Origin: Gemmatimonadaceae bacterium
Lineage (GTDB): Bacteria; Gemmatimonadota; Gemmatimonadetes; Gemmatimonadales; Gemmatimonadaceae
Assembly: GCA_036003045.1 (NCBI GenBank)
Contig: DASYSS010000047.1
Span: forward strand, 49,038-113,037
Length of the DNA stretch: 64,000 bases
Direction: 5' to 3'
In this document: positions 8,008 through 17,129 of the stretch, piece by piece
Position numbering within the stretch: the stretch's first letter is position 1
Layout of the letters: each line of letters begins with the position of its first letter
The notes under the pieces: model-generated
Database searches by the model: none
Seen by the model: the letters and a program-made list of their open reading frames with translations, nothing else
What the model was told of the DNA's origin: nothing
Program-made: the position numbers and the translations under genes

Positions 8008-10467
8008 ATGGCTTTGCCCCCGCCTCCCTCTCCGACCGGCACGTCAGCGAAGCCGTCGTCGTCCTCCGCGAGCAATCCGACGGGTCCCGGAAATCCCGCC
8101 GAAGCACAGCGGGCCGCGGTGCTCCCGTTGCGCGACGTCGTCGTCTTTCCGTACGTCGCCATGCCGCTGCTCGTCGGCCGGCAGGCATCGCTCAACGCGA
8201 TTGAGGCGGCGGCGGCCGACGGCGGGACGCTCTTCCTCGTGGCGCAGAAGAGCGCCGACACCGAGGAACCGGCGGCGAGCGATCTCCATCGCGTCGGCGT
8301 CGTCGCGCGCATCGTTCAGGCGACGCGACAGGCGAACGGCACCGCCCGCATTCTCGTCGAAGGCGTTCGCCGCGCCAGGGTGACGCGGTACATACCCGCG
8401 GCCGGCTACCTCCGCGCGGCGTTCGACGACGACGCCGGAGACGAAACGAACGACCCGGAGGCGCTTCAGGTCCTGTCGCGCCGCGTGCTGGCCCTCTTCG
8501 AGGAGTACGTCTCGCTCCACCGGCGAATTCCGAACGAAGTCGTTGCCCTCGTGCAGAGCGCGGACACGCTCGCGCGTCAGGCGTACGGCATCGCCGCGCA
8601 TCTCGCGGTGCGCGTCGAGGTCCGTCAAACGCTGCTCGAGGCGCCGACGGTTCCCGCGCTGCTCGACGCGTTGAACCAGCTTCTCGTGAGCGAGTCCGAG
8701 CTGCTCCGCCTCGAGCGCAAGCTCGACGAAGAGGTCCGCGGCTCGCTTTTCCAGAACCAGCGTGAGTTCTACCTGCAGGAGCAGCTCAAGGCAATTCACC
8801 GCGAGCTGGGCCAGGAAGATTCGGACGACGCCACGGAGCTCGAGCGCCAGATCGAAGCGCGCAAGCTGCCCGAAGGGGTCAAAACGCGCGCCATGCGCGA
8901 GATGCGCAAGCTGCGACGCATGTCGCCGCTCTCTCCGGAGTCCACGGTCGCCCGCAACTTCATAGACTGGATCGTCGCGCTGCCATGGACCGAGCGCACC
9001 GACGACGTCCTCGACGTCGCGCACGCCCGGCGGATTCTCGACGAGGATCACTACGGGCTGCTCGAAGTGAAGGACCGCATCCTCGACTACATCGGCGTGC
9101 TGTCGTTGGTCGAGCGCATGGAAGGCCCGATTCTCTGTCTCGTCGGGCCGCCCGGCGTCGGCAAGACGTCGCTCGGCCGCTCGATCGCGCGCGCGCTCGG
9201 CCGGAAGTTCGTGCGCATGTCGCTCGGCGGCGTCCGCGACGAAGCCGAGATCCGCGGGCATCGGCGCACGTACATCGGCTCGATGCCGGGGCGCGTCGTA
9301 CAGGCGATGCGCCGCGCCGAGGTGGTGAACCCGGTGATCTTGCTCGACGAGGTGGACAAGCTCGGCACCGACTACCGCGGCGATCCGTCGGCCGCGCTGC
9401 TCGAGGTGCTCGACCCGGAGCAGAACCGTGCGTTCAACGATCACTACTTGGAGATCGATTACGACCTGTCACAGGTGCTGTTCCTGACGACGGCGAACTA
9501 CCTGCCGCAGGTGCCCGAGCCGCTGCGCGATCGGATGGAGATCATCCGGCTGGCGGGCTATCTCGACCAGGAGAAGTACGCGATCGCCCGGCAATTCCTC
9601 GTGCCCAAGCAGCTCCGCGCCAACGGCCTCGATCCGGCCTCCGTCGAGTGGGACACCGACGTCATCCCGGCGATCGTGCAGAACTACACGCGCGAGGCCG
9701 GCGTGCGCGAGCTCGAGCGCCGCATCGGACGGATCGCCCGCAAGCTCGCGCGGCGCGAAGCCGAGACGCGAGACCTCACCAAGGCCGCCTCGACGTCGGC
9801 GCCGAAGCCCGTCGTGCGCGCTTCCGAGCTCAAGGGTTTGCTCGGCGTCGCGCCGTTCGATCCGTCGAATCTCACGCTCGACCACAAGGTCGGCGTCGTG
9901 ACGGGACTCGCCTACACCGCGGTCGGCGGCGACGTGCTGGAGATCGAGGTGAGCGTGATCTCGGGACGCGGCAAGCTGCAACTCACCGGAACGCTCGGCG
10001 ACGTGATGAAAGAGTCGGCGAGCGCCGCGCTCAGCTACGCGCGCTCGCGCGCCAAGGTGCTCGGCATCGACAAGGACTTTCATCGCGCGCGCGACCTGCA
10101 CATCCACATCCCGAGCGGCGGGACGCCGAAGGACGGTCCGTCGGCGGGAATCGCGATCGCGACTGGAATCGTCAGCGCGCTCACCGGAATTCCGGTGCGC
10201 GGCGACGTGGCGATGACGGGGGAGATCACGTTGCGCGGGCGCGTGCTCGCCATCGGCGGTCTCAAGGAAAAGGCGGTCGCCGCCCACCGGAACGCGGTGC
10301 GCCACGTGCTCATCCCGCATCAGAATCTGCGCGACGTCGAGGAGCTGCCTGACGAGGTCAAGGCGGCGGTCACGTTCCACCCGGTGAAGACCATGGACGA
10401 AGTGCTCGCGCTGTCGCTCGTCCGCACGGGCCTCGAGGCCGACGCGCCGACAGTGGCGCCGAACTAG
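8008..10467 (+). CDS. lon: ATP-dependent Lon protease (LonA)
   Basis: 819 residues. It has an N-terminal LON substrate-binding domain ([20 protein letters not shown] from about residue 39), a coiled helical region, an AAA+ module with Walker A GPPGVGKT at about 380-387 and Walker [12 protein letters not shown], and a C-terminal peptidase domain with catalytic Ser712 (PKDGPSAG) and Lys755 (IGGLKEK). It degrades misfolded and regulatory proteins in the cytosol. The first ~37 residues are a Pro/Ser-rich low-complexity extension. The ATG lies four bases after a terminator-like T run and has no Shine-Dalgarno. The next in-frame alternatives are TTG 8014 and GTG 8119, the latter probably too short. 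Confidence 0.96.
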   Translation: MALPPPPSPTGTSAKPSSSSASNPTGPGNPAEAQRAAVLPLRDVVVFPYVAMPLLVGRQASLNAIEAAAADGGTLFLVAQKSADTEEPAASDLHRVGVVARIVQATRQANGTARILVEGVRRARVTRYIPAAGYLRAAFDDDAGDETNDPEALQVLSRRVLALFEEYVSLHRRIPNEVVALVQSADTLARQAYGIAAHLAVRVEVRQTLLEAPTVPALLDALNQLLVSESELLRLERKLDEEVRGSLFQNQREFYLQEQLKAIHRELGQEDSDDATELERQIEARKLPEGVKTRAMREMRKLRRMSPLSPESTVARNFIDWIVALPWTERTDDVLDVAHARRILDEDHYGLLEVKDRILDYIGVLSLVERMEGPILCLVGPPGVGKTSLGRSIARALGRKFVRMSLGGVRDEAEIRGHRRTYIGSMPGRVVQAMRRAEVVNPVILLDEVDKLGTDYRGDPSAALLEVLDPEQNRAFNDHYLEIDYDLSQVLFLTTANYLPQVPEPLRDRMEIIRLAGYLDQEKYAIARQFLVPKQLRANGLDPASVEWDTDVIPAIVQNYTREAGVRELERRIGRIARKLARREAETRDLTKAASTSAPKPVVRASELKGLLGVAPFDPSNLTLDHKVGVVTGLAYTAVGGDVLEIEVSVISGRGKLQLTGTLGDVMKESASAALSYARSRAKVLGIDKDFHRARDLHIHIPSGGTPKDGPSAGIAIATGIVSALTGIPVRGDVAMTGEITLRGRVLAIGGLKEKAVAAHRNAVRHVLIPHQNLRDVEELPDEVKAAVTFHPVKTMDEVLALSLVRTGLEADAPTVAPN

Positions 10468-10473
10468 TCGACG

Positions 10474-11106
10474 ATGCCCGCGCCGTCGCGCGAACCGTTG
10501 GTGATCCGATCGCTGGAGTTCATCGGCGGAATGGCGAGCGCGGGCGGCTGGCGGCCGGAGCCCACGCTGCCCGAAGTGGCGTTCGCCGGACGGTCCAACG
10601 TCGGCAAGTCGTCGCTCCTCAACCGATTGGTGCACCGAAAGAAACTCGCCCGCGTGAGCAACACACCGGGCCGCACGCGCGAAGTGAACTTCTTCAAGGT
10701 CAATGACAGCTTCGTGCTCGTCGACCTCCCGGGCTACGGCTATGCGCGCCTCTCGAAAGAACGGCGCGCCGAGTGGCGGCCTTTGATCGAAGGCTACCTG
10801 CGCACGAGCACTCAGCTCCGCGGGATCGTCGAGCTGCTCGACGCGCGACACGACCCCACGGCCGACGATCTCAAGATGCTCGATTTCTTGGGCGAGATCG
10901 GCGTCCCGACGATCGTCGCCCTGACGAAGATGGACAAGCTCACTCCGTCGGAACGCAAAGTCCGCGCACACGAGCGCGCCGCGCAGCTCGGACTCGACTC
11001 GGATCAAGTGATTCCATTCAGCGCGGTCACCGGCGAAGGGCGCGACGCGCTGGCCGAAGCGATCGAGGCGCTGCTCGAGCAGCCGTCGTGGCGGGCGGCC
11101 TCGTGA
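10474..11106 (+). CDS. engB: Ribosome-assembly GTPase EngB (YihA/YsxC)
   Basis: 210 residues. It carries the GTPase motifs of the TrmE-Era-like family: G1 GRSNVGKS at about residue 39, G2 TPGRTREVNF, G3 DLPGYGYA, G4 TKMD and G5 FSAVTGEG. EngB acts late in 50S subunit assembly. It starts six bases after lon, so it is probably co-transcribed, and its stop overlaps the next start as GTGA. Confidence 0.95.
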   Translation: MPAPSREPLVIRSLEFIGGMASAGGWRPEPTLPEVAFAGRSNVGKSSLLNRLVHRKKLARVSNTPGRTREVNFFKVNDSFVLVDLPGYGYARLSKERRAEWRPLIEGYLRTSTQLRGIVELLDARHDPTADDLKMLDFLGEIGVPTIVALTKMDKLTPSERKVRAHERAAQLGLDSDQVIPFSAVTGEGRDALAEAIEALLEQPSWRAAS

Positions 11107-11798
11107 AACGCCTCGCGTTGCTCGCCGTCGCGGTGGCGTGCGCCGGACAAACGGGTTCGGCGCCCTCGGCCAGCTCGACTACGCCGGCGCCGTCCGCGGC
11201 GGCACAAGGCGCGCGCGTTCAATCCGACACGAATACGATCCTCATTCCTCCGGGCCTCGGCACGCTGAAGGAAGCCGACATCTCGATCACGCTCCAGCCG
11301 CCGACGGGCGTTCGCGTCACGACGTTCCCGCTCGATGAATCGGTGATTCGCACGCTCGCGCCAGATTCGTATCGCGCGATGCACGCGAATCTCGAGAGCC
11401 GCGCCGCGCAGATTCGGCAGCGGGCCTCGATGCACGGCGAGCGCGCGCCCTGCGTATGGTTTGTCCGGTTCTACGGACTGGCGCCGGATGCACGATACGA
11501 CCCGACCGACGTCACGGTGAGCGTGAGCGGACGCGACTTCCGCCCCTTCGACGTCATTCCGGTCTCCGGCGACTTCGGCACGCACCAACTCCAACCGCGC
11601 GAAACGCAGACCGGCCTGTTGTTGTTCGAGGGCGGCGTGGACGTCTCGCAGCCGATCGTCGTGCGAATGGGCGCCGAGCAGAACACCGATTGGGGCGACG
11701 TCATCCTGCGGCGGGTCGACGCCGAACGCGCGGCGGTGCGCGCGCGCGCCGCCGCGAAGTCGACGCCCGCCGCGAAACCGCCACAGCCGGCCCGCTGA
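11103..11798 (+). CDS. Putative lipoprotein of unknown function
   Basis: 231 residues from GTG 11103, which overlaps the engB stop by four bases. The N-terminus VKRLALLAVAVACAGQ has a lipobox (AVAC), followed by a Ser/Thr/Pro/Ala-rich linker to about residue 40. The rest is a single predicted beta-rich domain (VWFVRFYGLAPDARYDPTD...DFRPFDVIPVSGDFG) with a basic Ala/Arg-rich tail. I do not recognise a family. Location in the outer membrane or periplasm is inferred from the lipobox. Confidence 0.75.
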   Translation: MKRLALLAVAVACAGQTGSAPSASSTTPAPSAAAQGARVQSDTNTILIPPGLGTLKEADISITLQPPTGVRVTTFPLDESVIRTLAPDSYRAMHANLESRAAQIRQRASMHGERAPCVWFVRFYGLAPDARYDPTDVTVSVSGRDFRPFDVIPVSGDFGTHQLQPRETQTGLLLFEGGVDVSQPIVVRMGAEQNTDWGDVILRRVDAERAAVRARAAAKSTPAAKPPQPAR

Positions 11799-11837
11799 AC
11801 CGCGACGCCGTCATCACGAACCGTAAGCGAGGCAAGC

Positions 11838-12683
11838 ATGGCGTACCTTCCCCTGAAACAAGTGGCCGAATGCCCGACCCGATCGATCGCCACCGAGTGG
11901 CTCGAGGGTTTGAACGCCACGCTCGCGGACCCGAAGACGGACCGCCGGCTTCTTTGCCGGTCCGTGTTGACGGACCTGTTTCACCCGGAGTTCGCCCGGA
12001 ATTGGGAAACGGCCGTCAATGATTCGGCCATTCCCGTTGCACGACGATTGGCGTTGACGAGCATGGATCCGTGCAACATCACGCTCGAGCCTGAGTATTA
12101 CGCCGACTGCGACCAGGAGCGATTTCAAAAAGTGAAACCGCTGCTCTGGCTCTGGTACTCGTTCGACCGCAGCCTCGCCGGCGGACAGAACGTATGGCTG
12201 GGCGTCGAGCTGCGGCGGATCCTCGCGAAATACATCTTCAAGCGGTGCGGCGAGAACTTCAAAGCATTCCAGAACGTCGAGTTCTCGTTCGGCTACAACA
12301 TGGACGTCGGCGACAACGTGGTGGTGCACCGCCACGTGCTGCTCGACGATCGCGGTTGCATCGTGCTCGGCAACAACGTGTCGATCAGCGACTACGCGAA
12401 CGTCTACAGCCACACGCACAGCATCGTCGACGCGAAGGAGGTCACCAACTCGACGACGGTGATCGAAGACGGCGTCCGGATCACCTATCACGCCACCGTG
12501 CTCGCCGGCGTGCACGTCCACGAGCAGGGAATGGTGGGCGCGATGGCCGTCGCCACGAAGGACGTGCGGCCCTATCACGTGTACGTCGGGATTCCGGCGA
12601 AGAGCGTGAGGGTCAAGCCCAACGCGCCGCAAGCGGCGACGGTTCTGCGGACGAGCAGCGACCGTCAAACCGACGGACGCTGA
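11838..12683 (+). CDS. Left-handed beta-helix (hexapeptide) acyltransferase
   Basis: 281 residues. A helical N-terminal part (to about residue 130) is followed by hexapeptide repeats (VGDNVVVHRHVLLDDRGCIVLGNNVSISDYANVYSH) with the catalytic-type His in YSHTHS. The end GAMAVATKDVRPYHVYVGIPAK is typical of galactoside/maltose O-acetyltransferase-like enzymes. Such proteins transfer an acyl group from acyl-CoA or acyl-ACP to sugars or similar acceptors. The N-terminal ~100 residues are unusual for small acetyltransferases. It converges on the ATPase-Nudix gene with 15 bases between them. Substrate unknown. Confidence 0.8.
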   Translation: MAYLPLKQVAECPTRSIATEWLEGLNATLADPKTDRRLLCRSVLTDLFHPEFARNWETAVNDSAIPVARRLALTSMDPCNITLEPEYYADCDQERFQKVKPLLWLWYSFDRSLAGGQNVWLGVELRRILAKYIFKRCGENFKAFQNVEFSFGYNMDVGDNVVVHRHVLLDDRGCIVLGNNVSISDYANVYSHTHSIVDAKEVTNSTTVIEDGVRITYHATVLAGVHVHEQGMVGAMAVATKDVRPYHVYVGIPAKSVRVKPNAPQAATVLRTSSDRQTDGR

Positions 12684-12698
12684 CGGTCGCCCTTCGCG

Positions 12699-14702
12699 TC
12701 AGCGAACGCGCATCACGTCTTCGACGGCGCCGGCGTTGCCGGTGCCGAGCAGCTCGATGACCTCGCGCAGCGACGCGCGCTCGCCGGGAAACGCGAAACG
12801 CGAGAGCGCGTCGTCGACCGACAGCCACTCGAATCGCTGATGCTCGGCGCCGATCGCGACCGACGCCGGTTCGGCGACGAACGCGGCGAAGACGACCGCC
12901 AGCTGCACCGTCTGCAAGCGACGCAGGTAGAACGGCTGCACTCGCACGACGTAGAGCCGCTCGGCAGTCAGCCCGGTCTCTTCGCGAAGCTCGCGCAACG
13001 CGGCGTCGTCGGGCTCCTCTCCCTCCTCGATGTGGCCGTGTACGGGCTCCCACGCCGAGGGACAGCGGGTGTCGTTCCCGCGCTGCAGCGCGAGCACTCG
13101 CCAGCCCGACGCGAGCGGGCGCGCGACGTAGACGTCGACCGTGCCGACTTCGATGCGTGTCATGGGCAGGAACCTACCCGGCTCCGGCGCGCGCGGGCGG
13201 TCGGCCTCGTCGGGCGTGGCCACGCGACGGATCTCGTCCGCCGTCGTGCGCCCGGCGTTCGCGTGGGCCATTCCCGACCCCCACAGCGAGCGCATGCCGT
13301 CGCTTCGCGCGGCCTCCGCGACGCGCTCGGTGGGTTCCCCGGCGGCTACGCACCGCTCGAACTCCGGCGTCGCGACGAGCACCTCGGCGATCGCCAGACG
13401 GCCGTGGAAGCCTGAGCCGCCGCACTCCCCACACGAGCTGGAGTCCACCCCGCGACACGACGCACAGAGACGCCGCGCGAGTCGCTGCGCGAGCACGCCC
13501 TTTACCGCCGTGGCGATCTTGTAGCTCGCAACGCCGATGTCGATCAGTCGCGTGACGGCGCTCGGTGCGTCGTTCGTGTGGAGCGTGGACAGCACGAGGT
13601 GTCCGGTCAGCGAAGCCTGGATGGCGATCTCCGCGGTTTCGCGGTCGCGAATTTCACCGATCAGCACGACGTCGGGGTCCTGCCGCATGATCGAGCGGAG
13701 CGCGGTCGCGAACGTGAGCCCGGCCTTTTCGTTGACCTGCACCTGCACGATCCCCGGAAGCCGGTACTCGATCGGGTCTTCGACGGTGACGATGTTCACG
13801 CCTCGCTCTTTGATGCGGCGCAGCGCGGCGTAGAGTGTGGTCGTCTTGCCCGAACCTGTCGGACCGGTCACGAGAATCAGCCCTTCGCGCGACTGAAGCA
13901 GGCGCTCGATGCGTTCCAGCTCCTCGCCGTGGAACCCCATACCGTCGAGCGTCGGGACGGTGGCGCGGCCGTCGAGCACGCGGATGACGACCTTTTCGCC
14001 GTGCGAAGCGGGGAGTGTCGAGACGCGCAGGTCCACCGCGGCGCCGTTGATCGCCACCCGCGCACGCCCGTCCTGCGGTCGAAGACGGTCGGCGATGTCG
14101 AGGCCGGAGAGAATCTTGATTCGCGATACGAGCGCGGGGCCGAGTGTGCGCGGCAGGGTTCGCACGACGGCGAGGACGCCGTCGACGCGGTGGCGCACGG
14201 CGATCCCCCGCTCTTCGGTCTCGATGTGAATGTCGCTCGCGCGGCTCGAGATGCCGGCCGCGAGCAGCTCGTCGACGAGCGCGCTCACGGTCGCCGCCGT
14301 GTCGTTCCCCGGGATCGGCGGCGCCGCGTCCGACTCGCCGCGCAGGTGCTCGACTTCGACGGACGGCTCAGCGTTTCGCTCCATCGAGTCGCCCGCGTAC
14401 ACCTCATCGATGCGCCGAGCGATCGCCGCAGCGGCGGCCATCGCCAGACGAATGCGCCGTCCGCTGGCGAACCCGAGTGTGCGTTCGCAGTCCACATCGA
14501 GTGGATCCGCGGTCGCGATGACCAGCTCGTGCTCCGTCGCGGCCAGCGGCAGCACGTGGAACCGCCTCGCCCACTTCTCTGGGACGAGGGCGACAGCCTG
14601 GTCGCTGACGCGGTTCAGGTCCGCAATGGGAAGCCGAAAGCGCGATGCGAGGGTCTCGACATCCTGCGCAATCGGTGTCGGGAAGACGGATTGAATGTCC
14701 AC
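12699..14702 (-). CDS. GspE/PilB-type secretion ATPase fused to a Nudix hydrolase
   Basis: 667 residues from GTG 14702 in one unbroken frame. Residues 1-105 are a T2SSE N-terminal domain. The ATPase core has Walker A GPTGSGKT at 280-287, an Asp box around EDPIEY, Walker B DPDVVLIGEIRD and the His box LTGHLVLSTLHTND. A zinc-type tetracysteine follows (Cys413/416 and 424/427), and the end GRTTADEIRRVATPDE is the usual GspE terminus. A short Pro/Arg linker leads to Met514, where a complete Nudix domain begins. Its Nudix box at 556-578 is perfect (GHIEEGEEPDDAALRELREE, then TGL). The ATPase should power a type II/IV pilus-like machine at the inner membrane; Nudix enzymes cleave nucleoside diphosphate derivatives. 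No pilus genes are adjacent. The Nudix part could also be translated separately from ATG 13163. Confidence 0.9.
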   Translation of the reverse strand: MDIQSVFPTPIAQDVETLASRFRLPIADLNRVSDQAVALVPEKWARRFHVLPLAATEHELVIATADPLDVDCERTLGFASGRRIRLAMAAAAAIARRIDEVYAGDSMERNAEPSVEVEHLRGESDAAPPIPGNDTAATVSALVDELLAAGISSRASDIHIETEERGIAVRHRVDGVLAVVRTLPRTLGPALVSRIKILSGLDIADRLRPQDGRARVAINGAAVDLRVSTLPASHGEKVVIRVLDGRATVPTLDGMGFHGEELERIERLLQSREGLILVTGPTGSGKTTTLYAALRRIKERGVNIVTVEDPIEYRLPGIVQVQVNEKAGLTFATALRSIMRQDPDVVLIGEIRDRETAEIAIQASLTGHLVLSTLHTNDAPSAVTRLIDIGVASYKIATAVKGVLAQRLARRLCASCRGVDSSSCGECGGSGFHGRLAIAEVLVATPEFERCVAAGEPTERVAEAARSDGMRSLWGSGMAHANAGRTTADEIRRVATPDEADRPRAPEPGRFLPMTRIEVGTVDVYVARPLASGWRVLALQRGNDTRCPSAWEPVHGHIEEGEEPDDAALRELREETGLTAERLYVVRVQPFYLRRLQTVQLAVVFAAFVAEPASVAIGAEHQRFEWLSVDDALSRFAFPGERASLREVIELLGTGNAGAVEDVMRVR

Positions 14703-14924
14703 GCCGACAACATCAGCCGTGCGCGGTCCCGTGCGTCACCCAATTCGCGCGGTGCCGATCGTGCTGTTGCAGGTGAGAGGGACGCAACACGAACGCGGAA
14801 ACGCGCGGATCTGTACTGCCAATTCCGCGGATGAAGTTTTAAAAAGAACAAAGCCGCGAGCATCGCTTCGAATCATTGAGCATCCGCGTTCGAGCTGTTC
14901 CTGGCGGTCAGCCGAACCGTCTGC

Positions 14925-17084
14925 TTAAAAGATGCTCCAGAACTCACGGCTCACGTCGATGTTGAACGTCCACCGTCCGCCGCGCGCGATGCCGCGTGCC
15001 ACGTCGACCCTCAAGACGTCGAACGGAAACAGGTAAGCCGCACCGAACGCCGGGTACAGCTGCGGCACCGACGGACATCGGGCTCCTGGCGCGCCCACGC
15101 TCGACGTGCACACGAGGGGTTGTTGTCCGATCAGAGCGAAATGGGCGTATGGCGCAAACGCGCCGCGGGCCGGGACGCGCCCGAATCTGCCGAGCGAAAA
15201 CGGTATGAACGGCGCCGGCACACGCCACTCGAGGTGCTCCGTAGCGCCGACGCCGGAGACGAGTGAGTGGTAGTCGTAGCCTGGCGCCGACACCGGGCCG
15301 CCGAGATAGACGAGCTCCGCGCGCTGAGGCGCGTCGACGGTGTTCTGACCGCCGACCCCGGCAACGGTCGTCGCGGTCACGAGCCGCATGTCTCCCACGG
15401 GGCGCTCGAGGCGCGCGACGAGCGAACCCCTCAGGGTCGTCCCCAGATCGCCGGCGAAGATTGGCCCGGGGCTAGGGGCCGCCGGCCCCTGGGGCACGAC
15501 GAGCCGCGTCTGCGCGTGCAGCGCCAGCTCCGTCCCGAAGAGCCAGAGCGACGTGGGACGGTCGAGGTCGAGCGCCCAGCGCAGAACGTGAGCGTCGGCG
15601 ACAGGAACGGTTGGTATGAATGTTCCCGTGACCGCTGTGGCGCGGACCGCGACCGGCGACTGCCACTCGAGCGCGCCGCTGACGGCCGCGTCGAAGCCCA
15701 ACAGCGAGATCGCTTCCGCTCGAAGACCCGCCGCGCGCACGAGATACGGATCGGTGTAGTCGCTGGCGAATTCCTGCGCGGCGATGCTGTTGACGGCCGT
15801 CGAGCGCTCGGCGACGTCGCCGAGATCGCGGTAGTCTCGCGACGCGAAGGCACGAATCGACGATCCGCTCGGCCGCGTGAGACCCAGCTCGACGGCGCCC
15901 TTTCCCAGCTTGTCCGCGGACCCGTAGCGAGCGCGGACGTTGGAAAAGACCCCTGCGCCGAACTGCTCGGACACTCCGGCGCCGAACGCGAGCCCCTCGG
16001 CTCGATCGAAGCGAACGAAGTCGGAGGCGTTGCGCGCTGAGAGCGTCGCGGCCTGAGCGCGTGCCAATGCCTGGGCGCGAACGAGTTGCCGCACTTCGGA
16101 CTGGACACGCGCGATGTCGGGCTCGGAAACCGCGCGCACGTCGGGCGGGAGCGAATCGAGCACGCGTCCTTTCCATGCGTAGCGGCTCAGCTCCGCCGGC
16201 GGCGCCTGCACGATCTCCGGTCCGACGAACATCTGCGTCGGGATCGACGTGTTGAACTGGTAGTCGCCGATCTCCCAGCGGCCACGAATGATGCCGCGCA
16301 CGGGGTAGTCCAACCACGTTCCGCGCCGTTCGATCTCGATTTCCTGCCGGCTCGGCAACCAGAATCGGCCGCCGACGAGCCGGTTCTCGAGGACGATGGA
16401 CAGGTCCTCGAGCGCATCGTCGAGAAAAGCCGCGCGCGTGAAGCCGAAGTTCATTCGAACGACCTGGCCGCCAGACGGATCGATGTAGATCGCCCCGACG
16501 ACTCGCGGCTTCTTGTCGTCCTTCGGGCGGACCTTGATCTCGTAGACGTTGATGCGCCGCGGGCCCGCGCCGATCGCGAAGCTGTCGGTGAGCGCGAAGT
16601 CGTATTCGCGCAGTCCGGCCGGCGACAGGGGGTGCGGCACGTCCGCCACTTCGTCGCCTTCGCCGATGCGGATGATGTTCGGAAAGTTGTTTTGGACGAT
16701 CCCCAGATGGTCGCGGTGATACGCGATGTCCGTGGGGAGCAAGAGCGTGTCGCGACGGCCCACAATCCGCTGCTTGCTCAGGTTGGGCGCGTGCCAGTAG
16801 ACTTCCAGCGCCAACTCGTCGGCTTTGATGACCTTGGGCGGAGTACGGAGCCCCTCACCAAGCTGCGCCAGGAAAGTCACGTACCCGTGGGCGGTGGCCC
16901 GGTAGTCGGCGAGTCCCGTGTCGGCCAACTGTTCGGCGCGTCGCCGCGTGGCGCCGGCGACGAGCGTGAGGCTGCGCGGGTCGTTCCACGTCTGCGCGAC
17001 GACGGCCCGTCCGTACGGCAGGCCCAGCACACAAACGAACACACACGCGGCGGCGCGACCGCGGGCCGCGAGGAATCGAAGCAT
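14925..17084 (-). CDS. Large outer-membrane beta-barrel protein
   Basis: About 719 residues from ATG 17084, chosen because a signal peptide begins there (MLRFLAARGRAAACVFVCVL, cut near VVAQ); the longer open frame upstream is shadow of trpE. Residues about 30-380 are a soluble N-terminal region with carboxypeptidase-like or DUF5686-like strands. The C-terminal half has barrel-type alternation (GFGAGVS, GAVELGLTRPSGSS, ALEWQSPVAVRA) and ends in FNIDVSREFWSIF with a terminal Phe. The last ~200 residues resemble the bacterial surface antigen (D15/Omp85-like) pattern with GGPVSAPGYDYHS. It is divergent from trpE. Transport or assembly role is not known. Confidence 0.75.
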   Translation of the reverse strand: MLRFLAARGRAAACVFVCVLGLPYGRAVVAQTWNDPRSLTLVAGATRRRAEQLADTGLADYRATAHGYVTFLAQLGEGLRTPPKVIKADELALEVYWHAPNLSKQRIVGRRDTLLLPTDIAYHRDHLGIVQNNFPNIIRIGEGDEVADVPHPLSPAGLREYDFALTDSFAIGAGPRRINVYEIKVRPKDDKKPRVVGAIYIDPSGGQVVRMNFGFTRAAFLDDALEDLSIVLENRLVGGRFWLPSRQEIEIERRGTWLDYPVRGIIRGRWEIGDYQFNTSIPTQMFVGPEIVQAPPAELSRYAWKGRVLDSLPPDVRAVSEPDIARVQSEVRQLVRAQALARAQAATLSARNASDFVRFDRAEGLAFGAGVSEQFGAGVFSNVRARYGSADKLGKGAVELGLTRPSGSSIRAFASRDYRDLGDVAERSTAVNSIAAQEFASDYTDPYLVRAAGLRAEAISLLGFDAAVSGALEWQSPVAVRATAVTGTFIPTVPVADAHVLRWALDLDRPTSLWLFGTELALHAQTRLVVPQGPAAPSPGPIFAGDLGTTLRGSLVARLERPVGDMRLVTATTVAGVGGQNTVDAPQRAELVYLGGPVSAPGYDYHSLVSGVGATEHLEWRVPAPFIPFSLGRFGRVPARGAFAPYAHFALIGQQPLVCTSSVGAPGARCPSVPQLYPAFGAAYLFPFDVLRVDVARGIARGGRWTFNIDVSREFWSIF

Positions 17085-17129
17085 GATTTGCGAATATCGC
17101 GGAGCGTTTCTGGCGGAGCAACGGGCGGC

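Noticed and set aside
16086..17129. Extended trpE frame upstream of GTG 17130
   Set aside because: It is antisense shadow of the barrel gene; TrpE homology starts near 17130.
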